64,000 nt of DNA from CAIKNB01 sp964415965 (GCA_964415965.1 CAYQCK010000001.1:620001-684000); one strand, 5' to 3'. Counted from the first letter of the stretch, positions 7,325 through 16,398 are shown. Made by a program: numbers and translations. Notes: generated by a model from the sequence alone, not told the origin.

Positions 7325-8230
7325 TCACGTCGCGTGTTTCGCCAGGAAATCGGCGATGGGCGCGGGATCGAGCTTGAGTTTGGCGGCTTCCTCTTGGAGC
7401 AGTTTCAGCTCGGAGATGGCTTTCTTCACCGCTGCTGCGGACTTCGCGTCGGCCGGCTTGGAGTCGTCGAACAGCTTGGCGCGGTTCGTCGTGAGCTCAG
7501 TCTCGGCCGCCTCGAGTCGTGTCTTGAATTTGGCGACAGCCTCGCGATAGTCGGCCTGCAGGGCCGACAGCATCACTTCCGGATTCTGGAAGAGGAGCGC
7601 CATGTCCCGCAAGCCAGCCAGGTTGAGATCGAACTCCACGAAGACCCAGTTCTCGAGCTTCTCCTCGACGGCTGCCTTGCCGATGGTGAGGTGCATGGTG
7701 GCGTGGCGTCCGAGGTGCCGGCTGACCGCTTCGATGGTCAGCAGGTCGTGCTTGTCGAAGCGGATATCGGAGGGCGCGAGTTCGGGCGCGTAGCGCATGC
7801 TCCGCATGGCGTGAGGCCCTGTATTGAAGCCGAAGGCGCCATCGGTCAGGTCGAGGACGAGCTTGTCATCTGTCAGGATGCCGTACCGGATATCGAGCCG
7901 CCGGAGTTCTTCGTATCCCGAAGGCCCGAAGCCCCCGCCTCGGCCGGTCGTGATCCATTCCTCCTCGCGGATGACGGCCAGGATCGGTTGCCCCGTCTTG
8001 CCGGCGAGTTCGGTCTCGAGCTTGTTCAGCGCTTCGACCACGTGCTCGTCGCCGCCCCATTGGGCGAAGGCGTAATCCATGATGCGGTCGCCGGTCGTTT
8101 CACCGGCCTTGATGCGGTCCGTCAGCTCCTGGCAAAGCCTCCGCTCCTCCTCGGCTGCCTTTTGGGCTTCCTCGGCCTTTTTCCGGCGGGCTTGCTGGAC
8201 CGCGTCCAGGCGTTTTGAGTGGATGTCCAT
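7325..8230 (-). CDS. Unknown soluble protein with N-terminal coiled coil, 301 aa
   Basis: The first 50 residues are an Ala/Glu/Lys/Arg-rich helix (MDIHSKRLDAVQQARRKKAE...) and the last 100 are again helical and charged, so a coiled-coil protein with a globular centre is likely. The centre has a Gly-rich GRGGGFGPSGYEELRR loop followed by strands. No signal peptide or membrane helix. The start has one of the few good ribosome-binding sites in the window (AAGGAG, about 7 bases before ATG). It ends in its own terminator and is flanked by tRNA-Gln, so it is monocistronic. I do not recognise a family. Confidence 0.75.
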   Translation of the reverse strand: MDIHSKRLDAVQQARRKKAEEAQKAAEEERRLCQELTDRIKAGETTGDRIMDYAFAQWGGDEHVVEALNKLETELAGKTGQPILAVIREEEWITTGRGGGFGPSGYEELRRLDIRYGILTDDKLVLDLTDGAFGFNTGPHAMRSMRYAPELAPSDIRFDKHDLLTIEAVSRHLGRHATMHLTIGKAAVEEKLENWVFVEFDLNLAGLRDMALLFQNPEVMLSALQADYREAVAKFKTRLEAAETELTTNRAKLFDDSKPADAKSAAAVKKAISELKLLQEEAAKLKLDPAPIADFLAKHAT

Positions 8231-8324
8231 GCCGCTCTCCTTGTTAAGGTCCTGGCCGGAATTTAGTCCGTCCAGACGGAATGCGCAAGTTCGCCGTGTC
8301 GCGTCTTTCGGTTTCGTGCATACG

Positions 8325-8351
8325 AAAACACTCCGCTGACGCGAAGTGTTT
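8325..8351 (-). terminator. Terminator after tRNA-Gln
   Basis: Minus strand: AACACTTCGC / GCGGAGTGTT stem with one mismatch and loop GTCA, running into TTTTCG, directly after the encoded CCA of tRNA-Gln. Confidence 0.6.
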
Positions 8352-8354
8352 CCT

Positions 8355-8428
8355 TGGCTCCGGGGCAGGGACTCGAACCCCGATAAACAGATTCAGAGTC
8401 TGTTGTCCTACCATTAGACGACCCCGGA
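8355..8428 (-). tRNA. tRNA-Gln (anticodon CTG)
   Basis: Cloverleaf with acceptor TCCGGGG/CCCCGGA, the D-arm GGTAGGAC region, anticodon stem ACAGA/TCTGT around loop CTCTGAA, and T-arm GGGGTTCGAGTCCC. Discriminator G and the CCA end are encoded. The anticodon CTG lies at 8394-8396. Confidence 0.95.
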
Positions 8429-8471
8429 ATGGTCTATTGTGAGGCGATGATAACGGCTTTTTCCCGGCAAG

Positions 8472-10115
8472 TCAAGGCGTTCCGCTCTCCTCGACCAGAT
8501 TGCCCCCGAAGGTCTTCAGCAGGCTGGCCACCGTATCCCTTTGGGCTTCGTCCTTCGCGACCGGGGCGTCCCCGACGATGCCGTCTAACTTCAGGTCGGG
8601 GGCGCCCAAGGCCTGTCGTGCGCAATCCTCGACTATCCGTCGGTTCTTGAGGTCGCCCAGGATTTTTTCCTTATGGAACGGATATTGGAAGCGGATCGTC
8701 ACCAGATTCCCTTCGATCGCTACCGGCTGGCTTATCTTCAGCACGAAGGTGAGGGATGGGCTCTTCTCGTCGAGCAGTTTCATGATCGCGGGCCAGCGGC
8801 CCATGACTTGGCCCAGGGTTACCTGGGCCGCTGGGCTGTCGTCTCCATGATTTTCGGAAGTTTTTTCGCTGGGCGGATGGGTCCCGGTTTCCTGTTGTTG
8901 TTCGGTTTTTGTTTTCGGTCCGCCGTCCGCAATTCCACCTCCGGACGGGCCAGGGGCTTGTCCGTCCGACCGGTCGTCGTTCTTCGGAGTCAGCTCGCGG
9001 TTCGGGGTCTTTTTCAGTCCCGAATGCGGCAGCATCCCGACCGCCACGGCCGTCGAGGCCAGTTCCAGGCAGAAGCGGACGTCGGCTCCTTGTTTGGCGT
9101 CCCGGCGGCGCTCCATCAGCATCAGGGCCATGTCGGACAGCTCTTCCGACGGGAATACGCCGACGATTTTGGCCAGAGCCTTCTCGCCGTCATCGCCGGA
9201 TTCAAGGTTCTTTTTCCATTCCGGTAAATCACCGGCCAAGAGCAGTAGGCGGATGGCCTGGATCAGGTCGTCAAACAGCGGCAGGAGCGGTATCCCCTGC
9301 TCCTCGAGCTCGTCCGCTTTCTTGAGCGCCGGACCCAGTTCGCGTTTCGACCAGGTCGCCAAGATTTCGGCCGCCAAGGGCAGGCGGGAAATCGGCATCA
9401 CCAGGCTCGCGATTTCGGCGGTGATCTTCTTTTCGCCCAGCGACAAGAGCTGGCCCAAGAGGCTTTCGGCGTCGCGGACGCTGCCGTCGGACCGGGCGAT
9501 GATGCTCTTGATGACTTCCGGCTGGACTTCGGCGCCTTCCTCGGAAGCGATGCGCGTCAGCTTGGCGGCCAGCGACTCGTTCGACACGCGCTTGAAATCG
9601 AAGCGTTGGCAGCGACTCTGGATGGTCTGCGGCACCTTGTGGAGTTCGGTCGTGACGAAGATGAAGACCGCGTAGGGCGGCGGTTCTTCGATGGTCTTGA
9701 GCAGAGCGTTCCAGGCGCTGGTCGAGAGCATGTGGGCTTCGTCCAAGACGTAGGTCTTGAATTTCCTGGCATGGGGGGCGAATCTCACGTGTTCAACGAT
9801 GGCTTCGCGGACGTTGTCGACCCCGGTGTTCGAGGCCGCGTCCATCTCGATGAAATCCAGCGACTTCCCGGAATTGAAATCCTGGCAGGCCGCGCAGGCG
9901 TTGCACGGCTCGCCGTCCTTGCGGTCCAGGCAGTTCAGGGATTTCGCGAAGATGCGGGCCAAGGTCGTCTTGCCCACGCCGCGCGGACCCGCGAACAGGT
10001 AGGCATGGCCGAGTTTCCCGGTCTGCGCTTCGAGTCGCAGAGTCTCTTTGATCTGTTCTTGGCCGGTGATTTCGGCGAAAGTCTGGGGCCGGTACGTGCG
10101 GCTGAGGGATGGCAT
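8472..10115 (-). CDS. dnaX: DNA polymerase III subunit gamma/tau
   Basis: Clamp-loader ATPase that loads the beta sliding clamp and, in its long form, tethers the polymerase cores. 547 residues. Walker A GPRGVGKTT at 43-51; zinc module Cys62, 71, 74, 77; Walker B VLDEAHMLS near 122-131; sensor-1 region with FVTTELHKVPQTIQSRCQRF; then helical domains II-III to about 355. The Gly/Pro/Thr-rich linker at about 375-430 leads to a C-terminal tau-like domain. I looked for, but did not identify, a clear A-run slippage site for a short gamma form. It lies upstream of tRNA-Gln on the same strand. Confidence 0.96.
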   Translation of the reverse strand: MPSLSRTYRPQTFAEITGQEQIKETLRLEAQTGKLGHAYLFAGPRGVGKTTLARIFAKSLNCLDRKDGEPCNACAACQDFNSGKSLDFIEMDAASNTGVDNVREAIVEHVRFAPHARKFKTYVLDEAHMLSTSAWNALLKTIEEPPPYAVFIFVTTELHKVPQTIQSRCQRFDFKRVSNESLAAKLTRIASEEGAEVQPEVIKSIIARSDGSVRDAESLLGQLLSLGEKKITAEIASLVMPISRLPLAAEILATWSKRELGPALKKADELEEQGIPLLPLFDDLIQAIRLLLLAGDLPEWKKNLESGDDGEKALAKIVGVFPSEELSDMALMLMERRRDAKQGADVRFCLELASTAVAVGMLPHSGLKKTPNRELTPKNDDRSDGQAPGPSGGGIADGGPKTKTEQQQETGTHPPSEKTSENHGDDSPAAQVTLGQVMGRWPAIMKLLDEKSPSLTFVLKISQPVAIEGNLVTIRFQYPFHKEKILGDLKNRRIVEDCARQALGAPDLKLDGIVGDAPVAKDEAQRDTVASLLKTFGGNLVEESGTP

Positions 10116-10159
10116 ACGGCGACAAGCTTACCTCGCGAAACGCCAAACGTCGAGAACCG

Positions 10160-10180
10160 AAAAAGCGCCCTTTCGGGCGC
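10160..10180 (-). terminator. Intrinsic terminator after the gene at 10189
   Basis: Minus strand: GCGCCC-GAAA-GGGCGC followed by TTTTT; a textbook GNRA-capped stem. Confidence 0.85.
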
Positions 10181-10188
10181 CTTTGTCT

Positions 10189-10809
10189 TCAGGCTTCGTT
10201 CTTTATCATGTTCTCCACAGCCGCCCATTTCGACGGCGCGGCTTTCGGTATCAAGATGACCGCTTCGTCGCCGACCTGGCCCTTGTGGTACGACACGGCC
10301 GCCGGCAGCACCGCGAATTTCTTGCCGTTCGACAATACCTTCCAGTCGTTCGTGATCTCGTCGCGGGTCAGCGTGCCGACCGCGCGCTGGCGCTCGATCG
10401 GCCCGATCTGTTTGTAGACGAAGCTGCCGTTGGGTTGGATGGTGAGCTTCAGGATGTCGCCTTCGACCAGCTTCGATTTCGACGCGTAATTCGGCGGGAC
10501 GATGTACTGCCTCCCGTCGGAGCCGACCATGTTTTGGCCGTCGAACACACCCTCGACGATTTTCCCCTCGTTGGAGGGCGTCATGTATTCGCCGCTTTCG
10601 TCCTCGTGTCGTTTGACGAGTTTTTCCAGGTCGCCCAATTCCCCCTCATCGGCGCTGTCGAGGATACGTTCGAGGTTCGACAGCTCCTCCCGCATCCCGG
10701 AAATGAGTTTCCGGGCCAACGCCAATTTCGCATCCCAGGCATTCACCCGGATGTTGGTTCCCTCATCTTTTGCCCCTGGTTTGGATATTTCTTCGCTTTG
10801 TTTAGCCAT
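10189..10809 (-). CDS. Unknown protein, 206 aa, helical N-terminus and beta-rich C-terminus
   Basis: The N-terminal 90 residues are predicted helical and charged (LARKLISGMREELSNLERIL...), the C-terminal half strand-rich with KIVEGVFDGQNMVGSDGRQY and a VVPPNYASKSKLVEGD-like OB/SH3-type segment. No membrane segment. A TGC-TACACT extended -10-like box and a GGAGG motif occur upstream, the latter 12 bases before the ATG, too far to be a normal ribosome-binding site. It ends in its own terminator. I cannot name the family; the shape suggests a nucleic-acid-binding or regulatory role, which is a guess. Confidence 0.75.
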   Translation of the reverse strand: MAKQSEEISKPGAKDEGTNIRVNAWDAKLALARKLISGMREELSNLERILDSADEGELGDLEKLVKRHEDESGEYMTPSNEGKIVEGVFDGQNMVGSDGRQYIVPPNYASKSKLVEGDILKLTIQPNGSFVYKQIGPIERQRAVGTLTRDEITNDWKVLSNGKKFAVLPAAVSYHKGQVGDEAVILIPKAAPSKWAAVENMIKNEA

Positions 10810-10856
10810 TTTGTTTTTTGGCCTCCGTTACGCCACCCAGTGTAGCATTTCCGCCG

Positions 10857-13451
10857 TCAAAGTTCGAATGTCTCCTCTTCGCCCCCATCCTCGCCGGTCA
10901 TCATGCTGTCTTGGGCGCGCTGGCGTTCCAGGATCTCGGCTTCTATGAGTTCGCGCTTGCGGCCGTACTTGTAACGCGACAGCTCGACGATCATCTTGGC
11001 CAGCTCTTTCTCTTTCTGGCCGGCGCGCGGCGCGAATTGGACCTTCATGCCGAACGGACGCGAGGCTGTGTTGTCGATCAGGAGGCGCGTCAGGAAGGTC
11101 AGGCCTTCGACATTGACCAAATCGTATTGGCTGAAGACCGGCGCGAATTCCTTGGCCAGGAACTCACCGTCATCCACGCCGACGCGGCCGACGCACTTGG
11201 TGCCGACGTTGCCGAAGATGGCGTCGCGGATGGCCGTGTCGCCTTTCGGCGCAAGCTGCCCGATATACTGGTGCGCCACGATCAGGTCCAGGCCGTACTT
11301 GCGTGCTTCAGACAGGATGGCCGAGATGGAATCGGTCAGGAAGTTCTGGAACTCGTCGATGTACAGGTAGAAATCCTTGCGTTTGGACGGCTCCATGTCG
11401 GTGCGCGACAGGGCGGCCATCAGGATTTTGCCGACGAGCACCATGCCGATCAGGTAGGCGTTCAGGTCGCCGAGCTTGCCTTTGGACAGGTTCAGGATGA
11501 GGATCTTTTCGCCGTCCATGATTTCCCGCAGGTTGAAGGCGCTCTTCTGCTGGCCGATGATCGGCCGCATGATGTCGTTGGCGATGAACGGCGTCAGCTT
11601 GGAGGTGATGTACGGCACCATGTTCTGGAGCGACGCTTCGCCGCCGGCTTTCTGGGCCTCTTTCTGCCAGAAGTCTTTGACCACCTGGGTCTTGCATTTC
11701 GTCAGTTTGAACGCCCGGAATTCTTCGTCGGCCAGGACTTTCGGGATTTCCATCAACGTCGAGCCGGATTCGGGATGGTCCATGAGGAGGATCATGGCGT
11801 TGCGCATGTATTGCTCGAACATCGGGCCGCCGGTCGATTTGAGGTCGTACAGCTTGTCGAAGATCTTCAGCATCTCGTTGATGACGAAGGTCTTCTGTTC
11901 CGGATAACGCTCGTCGTATTCCATCATGTTCAACCCCATCGGACGCTCGGTGTCGGAGGGATTGAAGTAGACAACGTCGTCGGCCCGTTCCTTGGGCACG
12001 AATGTGAGGCACTCGTCCGCCAAATCGCCGTGCGGATCGATGACGCAGACGCCGTGGCCGGCGATGATATCTTGCCGAATGACCGACGCTAGGAAGGCGG
12101 TTTTGCCGGCGCCGGATCCGCCGATGACGTACATGTGGCGCCGCCGGTCCTCGCCCTTCATCCTGATGGTGTAGCGCTGGCCGCGGTATTCGGATACGCC
12201 GAGAACGATGCCCTCGGTCGGGAGGTTCGGCGGCGGCAAGGCGCGCCGCACCAGGAGCCAGTTGATTTTCGGCGTTTCGGTCACGGCCAGGGGGAAGTGG
12301 AAAACGGAAGCCAGCTCCTCGGTGTTCAGGGTCAGCCGGAACCGCGGGTCATAATGCCGGTAGATGAAGCTGCGGACCATGCTGCTTTGGAGGGTCGGGG
12401 TCTGGGCCGAAAACGAGTTGCCGTATTCGTAGATGTTGAATTGCCCGAACGAGCCGACGATGTCCGCCAGATACCGTTTGGATTTTTCGGCGGAAGACGA
12501 CGACACGATGACTCGGATATTGCAGTCCAAGCCGGCCTTGGAGGCTTTTTCCTCGAGGCCTTTGACCATCTCCTCCTCCAGGGGCGACAGGCGGTAGGCT
12601 TCTTGGGGTTTCTGTTCGCCGGGTTTGGCCATGGAGGCCATGCTGCCCAGTTCCTTGCCGATCTTGGCCAGCCCGCTCCCGCTGACCTCGCTCAGTTTCT
12701 TGCCCTGCTGCATGGCTTTGGCGATGCGCAGGCCTTCGCGGCGCCAGCTCGGCGGCGCGCTGGAGAATACTATCTGCACGGCGGCGCCGTCTTCCTCCGC
12801 GACCTTCGACAGGGCGTTGGTGATGGAATTGAGCGGATCCGATTCGATTTTCTTGTAGGTCTTGATCGGGAAATGCGACGGCCGTTTGAGCTTCAGGTAA
12901 CTGCCCATGATGATGCCCGTCGGTTGGAAGATGTTGTAGTCCGGGACGTCCTCGACGTCGGCGGCCGGGAACTGAGCGTGGATCTGCTGCTCGATGAATT
13001 CGCGGAAGGCTTTGGGCGTGACGATGTAGAACGAAATTTTGTTCTTGTTCATCACGATCTCGCACGCGAAGAGCTTCTTGCGCCCGATGAGCCAAGGCAA
13101 AAATCCCCTTTCCGATTTCAGCGCGCCGACCGAGGCGAAGACCGTCTCCATCACCGAGATGAGCTCCTGGACCTGCTGGGCCGATTTGCTCTGTTCCAGG
13201 TCCTCTTTTTTCGTCTCCTTGGGCACGCGCACCAGCAGCACCTGCAGGTCGAACGCGACCGACGCCCGGCCGCGCCGCATGAACATCTGCCGGACGAACA
13301 GCAGGGCCAAGAAAGCCGCGGCCAGCACCCCGACGAGGACAATCGCTAAAATCACCAGCGGGTCGCCCAGCAGCGGGCCGAGGCCCGCCGTCTCGTCGAC
13401 GACCGCCTCGTCAGGCAGGGCCGCGAATTGGAAGAGGAAAAAAGGGATCAT
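10857..13451 (-). CDS. Type IV secretion/conjugation-type ATPase (DUF87/TraG-VirD4-like)
   Basis: 864-residue membrane-anchored motor. One helix at about 30-54 anchors it. Walker A GGSGAGKT is at 444-451, the family IDPHGDL motif at 471-477, Walker B LYIDEFQNF lies in the C-terminal third, and AHQYIGQL follows, as in TraD/VirB4-like ATPases. The N-terminal 350 residues carry no recognised catalytic motif. In Patescibacteria such proteins accompany type IV pilus or conjugation-like machinery; here only a 173-residue partner is adjacent, and no relaxase or pilin is seen. The ATG overlaps the partner's stop (ATGA), so the two are coupled. Whether it moves DNA or protein is unknown. Confidence 0.88.
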   Translation of the reverse strand: MIPFFLFQFAALPDEAVVDETAGLGPLLGDPLVILAIVLVGVLAAAFLALLFVRQMFMRRGRASVAFDLQVLLVRVPKETKKEDLEQSKSAQQVQELISVMETVFASVGALKSERGFLPWLIGRKKLFACEIVMNKNKISFYIVTPKAFREFIEQQIHAQFPAADVEDVPDYNIFQPTGIIMGSYLKLKRPSHFPIKTYKKIESDPLNSITNALSKVAEEDGAAVQIVFSSAPPSWRREGLRIAKAMQQGKKLSEVSGSGLAKIGKELGSMASMAKPGEQKPQEAYRLSPLEEEMVKGLEEKASKAGLDCNIRVIVSSSSAEKSKRYLADIVGSFGQFNIYEYGNSFSAQTPTLQSSMVRSFIYRHYDPRFRLTLNTEELASVFHFPLAVTETPKINWLLVRRALPPPNLPTEGIVLGVSEYRGQRYTIRMKGEDRRRHMYVIGGSGAGKTAFLASVIRQDIIAGHGVCVIDPHGDLADECLTFVPKERADDVVYFNPSDTERPMGLNMMEYDERYPEQKTFVINEMLKIFDKLYDLKSTGGPMFEQYMRNAMILLMDHPESGSTLMEIPKVLADEEFRAFKLTKCKTQVVKDFWQKEAQKAGGEASLQNMVPYITSKLTPFIANDIMRPIIGQQKSAFNLREIMDGEKILILNLSKGKLGDLNAYLIGMVLVGKILMAALSRTDMEPSKRKDFYLYIDEFQNFLTDSISAILSEARKYGLDLIVAHQYIGQLAPKGDTAIRDAIFGNVGTKCVGRVGVDDGEFLAKEFAPVFSQYDLVNVEGLTFLTRLLIDNTASRPFGMKVQFAPRAGQKEKELAKMIVELSRYKYGRKRELIEAEILERQRAQDSMMTGEDGGEEETFEL

Positions 13452-13969
13452 GGTTTTTTGTTGGCTTGCTCCTTGCGCGCGGCGGCCAGGTCGACCAGCA
13501 TGTCGACTTTAATCTTGGCCTCCTGCTCGAGGAAGAACTTGTTCACGCCCGGGATGCACAGCAACCAGTCGCGGATGAGCTGCAGGGCGCGCTTCATCTT
13601 GACGCTGAAGTTCCGGACCATGTCCGCTATCTCTTTTGATGCCTGCTCGCCCTTGAGCTTGAATTTTTTCTGGTCTTCCGGACCGAGCTTGGCGTAGTGT
13701 TCGCCGAGCCCTTTCTCGAGGATCTTTTCGACCTCGAGCGTGACCTCGTCGGCCGGCACGGTCGTCGGCGGAGGTGCGGCTGCAGCCGTCGGCTGACCCT
13801 CGATGACTTTCGTGACCGGAGCCTGTTCGACGGGCTTTTCGAGGAATTCGTCTTTGACCTCGGACACGTGTTCCTTGGATTTTTCGTCGGCTTCGACCAG
13901 GTTCTCTTCCTTGGGCAAGATGTCCTCCGGTCTGAGCTTATCGGCGTTCGGGTTCAGCAGGTTGGCCAT
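13448..13969 (-). CDS. Partner protein of the secretion ATPase, 173 aa
   Basis: Residues 1-100 are acidic and Pro/Ala-rich with low complexity (VEQAPVTKVIEG..., AAAAPPPTT), so probably disordered. Residues 100-173 are helical and basic, with an amphipathic segment QLIRDWLLCIPGVNKFFLEQE that could lie on the membrane. There is no true transmembrane helix. The stop overlaps the ATPase start by four bases, which argues for a stoichiometric complex. The promoter at 13978-13986 sits eight bases before its ATG. Function unknown beyond the pairing. Confidence 0.75.
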   Translation of the reverse strand: MANLLNPNADKLRPEDILPKEENLVEADEKSKEHVSEVKDEFLEKPVEQAPVTKVIEGQPTAAAAPPPTTVPADEVTLEVEKILEKGLGEHYAKLGPEDQKKFKLKGEQASKEIADMVRNFSVKMKRALQLIRDWLLCIPGVNKFFLEQEAKIKVDMLVDLAAARKEQANKKP

Positions 13970-13977
13970 ACCTTACT

Positions 13978-13986
13978 ATTTTACCA
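13978..13986 (-). promoter_or_regulatory. Extended -10 promoter of the secretion ATPase operon
   Basis: Minus strand TGG-TAAAAT, 8 bases before the ATG at 13969; no clear -35. Divergent from the corA-like promoter 75 bases away. Confidence 0.5.
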
Positions 13987-14060
13987 CACGGAGCGCTTAA
14001 CCATCGAAAAAACCCATCCAGCCTATCCCCAGGCCGAAAACGGAGCCTGGCCCTGAATCA

Positions 14061-14069
14061 TGATAAAAT
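14061..14069 (+). promoter_or_regulatory. Extended -10 promoter of the CorA-like gene
   Basis: TGA-TAAAAT with 6 bases to the ATG at 14076, so the start site would coincide with the start codon. No Shine-Dalgarno sequence. Confidence 0.5.
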
Positions 14070-14075
14070 ACCGGC

Positions 14076-14999
14076 ATGGCCAAACGGCCGACGCCGTTCA
14101 TCCTGGAGAAGTCCAACGCTTTCATGCGCTGGACGCATTTTGAGCGCGCTTCAGACAAAGAACTGCGGGTCTTGCGCGACGATTACGGCTTCCATCCGGT
14201 CGACGTCAGCGAGATCCCTCCGCCGCTCCAACGCCCCAAGGTCGTGTCGCGCGACGGCTATATCTTCATGATTTTGCCGTTCCCGAAATTCGACTACCGG
14301 ACGCGCATCATCACTGCTTCGGAAGTCGATTTCTTCATCTCGAAGGACAAGCTGGTGACCGTGAATCCCGACGGCTTACCCGCCATCCAGCACGTCTTTT
14401 CGCGCTTCACTGACAAGAACGCCAAGCGCCAAGATGTCGCCCGCGTCCTCCTCGACCTGCTGAACCAGCTCCTCGAAGACCAGTTCCCCATGCTGGTCCA
14501 TCTGTCGCAGGATATCGACGAGGTCGAGAAAGGCCTTTTCCGCGCCGACCAACGCGAGGCCATCCTGGAGCTGATGCGCATCAAGACGAACATCGTCAAC
14601 GTGCGCAAGGCCATGCAGGGCCACAAGAAAGTCATCCGGATGCTGATGACGGAAGCCGACGGCATCCTGCCGCTCGGCCGGCTCGACGACTACTACAACC
14701 GGCTGGTCGATTACACGAAGGAGATTTGGGACACGCTCGAGGTCCAACGCGACACCATCAATGCCCTCCACGAAGCCCACGCATCGCTCCTCGAAAACCG
14801 CACGAACGAGGTCATGAAGACCCTGACCGTCTTTTCGGTCATCATCTTCCCCATGACCCTGATTGCGGCTTTGTTCGCGATGCGCGTCGGCGGCCTGCCG
14901 TGGGAAGGCGACCCTTGGGGATTCTTCAAGGTCTCGTTGATTTTGGCGCTGTTGGTCGCCGCGATGCTGACGTATTTCAAACGCAAGCGGTGGATATAG
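14076..14999 (+). CDS. CorA-family divalent cation channel, atypical filter
   Basis: 307-residue membrane protein with the CorA plan: a mixed N-terminal cytoplasmic domain, a long helical stalk (about 140-250), and two C-terminal membrane helices (about 250-270 and 282-300) ending in basic KRKRWI. The family takes up Mg2+ or Co2+ as a pentamer. The first helix ends FPMTLIAALFAMRVGG, where the near-universal GMN selectivity motif would be; here it reads Ala268-Met269-Arg270. The fold assignment is good, but ion selectivity or even activity cannot be assumed. Confidence 0.85.
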   Translation: MAKRPTPFILEKSNAFMRWTHFERASDKELRVLRDDYGFHPVDVSEIPPPLQRPKVVSRDGYIFMILPFPKFDYRTRIITASEVDFFISKDKLVTVNPDGLPAIQHVFSRFTDKNAKRQDVARVLLDLLNQLLEDQFPMLVHLSQDIDEVEKGLFRADQREAILELMRIKTNIVNVRKAMQGHKKVIRMLMTEADGILPLGRLDDYYNRLVDYTKEIWDTLEVQRDTINALHEAHASLLENRTNEVMKTLTVFSVIIFPMTLIAALFAMRVGGLPWEGDPWGFFKVSLILALLVAAMLTYFKRKRWI

Positions 15000-15015
15000 G
15001 GCGGAGATTCCGGTT

Positions 15016-16398
15016 CTACGTTTTCGGGCTGGCTTTCTGTCCGTCTTTCGTATCCTCGACGGTCCAACCCCGCTCTTCGATGGTTTTGCGCAGGTTGTCC
15101 GACTCGGCCCAGTCCTTGCTGTCGCGAGCCGCTTGCCGTTGCGCCAGCAGCGTTTTGACGTTTTCCGGGATATCGATTCGTTTTCCGACGTACTTCTCCA
15201 GATCCAGTCCCAAAACCTTGTCCATCCAAAGCAATGTCGCGCCCTTGTCGGCTGCCGGATAATCCCCTTCGACCATTTTCCAGACAGCCGCCAGGGCTTT
15301 CGACGTATTCAGATCGTCGTCGAGCGCAGAGCTGAAATCCGCTTGGATATCCGCCAAAACAGCACCGCCTTCGTCCAATTCGCGGGAATATGACCAGAGG
15401 CGGCGAAGCGCGTTCTGCGCGGCCGTCAGGGCTTCGAAGGTGAAATTCTGGATCTGGCGGTAATGCGCGCCGAGATAGAAATAGCGCAAGGCCAAAGGAT
15501 CGAAACCTTTCGCTTCGAGGTCCGGGACCGTGTAGACGTTGCCTAGCGACTTCGACATCTTCTGACCGTCGACCAGCAGGAATTCGTTGTGCCACCAATA
15601 ATCCGCTAATTTGACGCCGTAGGCCGCCTCGCTTTGCGCAATCTCGTTCTCGTGATGCACCGGAATGTGGTCCACGCCGCCGCAATGGATATCGAAAGGT
15701 TGGCCCAGGTATTTATGCGCCATAGCCGAGCACTCCGCGTGCCAACCCGGGAACCCCACGCCCCACGGGCTTTCCCATTCCATCTGGCGTTTTTCGTCCT
15801 TGGGCGAGAATTTCCAGAGCGCGAAGTCCGTCTTGTTGCGTTTTTCCGGGTTGATGTCGACGCGCGCTCCCTCCTCCTTCTCCTCCGCCTTCTGCCGGCT
15901 CAGCTGGCCGTAGTTCGGGAACTTCGAGGTGTCGAAATAGACGCCGTCCGATATTTTGTACGCGAATCCCTTATCCATCAATATCCGGACCAGTTCGATC
16001 TGTTCAGGGATGTGGTCCGTCGCCCGGCAAAGGAGCGGTTTAGGCGGAATTTTGATGTTAAGCTTTGCCGCGCTTTGCACGAAACGGTTCGAATATTGCT
16101 CCGCGATTTCCCAAACCGTCTTATTCTCGCGGCGCGCACCTTTTTCCATCTTGTCTTCGCCTTCATCGCTGTCGCTGACCAGGTGGCCGACATCCGTGAT
16201 GTTCAACGCTCGGGTCACTTCGTATCCGTTAAGCTCTAAAGTCCTGACCAATATGTCCTCCAGGACGTAGCACCGGAAATTACCGATAGTCGCATCCCAA
16301 TACACGGTCGGCCCGCAGGTATACATCCTGACTTTGCCGGCGTCGATGGGCTTGAATTCCTCGAGCTGCCGCGTGAGGGTGTTGAAGAGTTTGAGCAT
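15016..16398 (-). CDS. cysS: Cysteinyl-tRNA synthetase
   Basis: Class I synthetase charging tRNA-Cys, 460 residues, normal length. YTCGPTVY with zinc ligand Cys28 leads into the HIGH-equivalent region, which reads Thr37-Ile-Gly-Asn40 instead of His-Ile-Gly-Asn. Zinc-site Cys223 (WHAECS) and the PVHHENEIAQSE block near 246-257 are present, KMSKS is intact at 280-284, and the DALR-type helical anticodon domain follows. The gene stops 16 bases after the convergent corA-like stop. Start chosen at ATG 16398; no ribosome-binding site is evident. Confidence 0.94.
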   Translation of the reverse strand: MLKLFNTLTRQLEEFKPIDAGKVRMYTCGPTVYWDATIGNFRCYVLEDILVRTLELNGYEVTRALNITDVGHLVSDSDEGEDKMEKGARRENKTVWEIAEQYSNRFVQSAAKLNIKIPPKPLLCRATDHIPEQIELVRILMDKGFAYKISDGVYFDTSKFPNYGQLSRQKAEEKEEGARVDINPEKRNKTDFALWKFSPKDEKRQMEWESPWGVGFPGWHAECSAMAHKYLGQPFDIHCGGVDHIPVHHENEIAQSEAAYGVKLADYWWHNEFLLVDGQKMSKSLGNVYTVPDLEAKGFDPLALRYFYLGAHYRQIQNFTFEALTAAQNALRRLWSYSRELDEGGAVLADIQADFSSALDDDLNTSKALAAVWKMVEGDYPAADKGATLLWMDKVLGLDLEKYVGKRIDIPENVKTLLAQRQAARDSKDWAESDNLRKTIEERGWTVEDTKDGQKASPKT

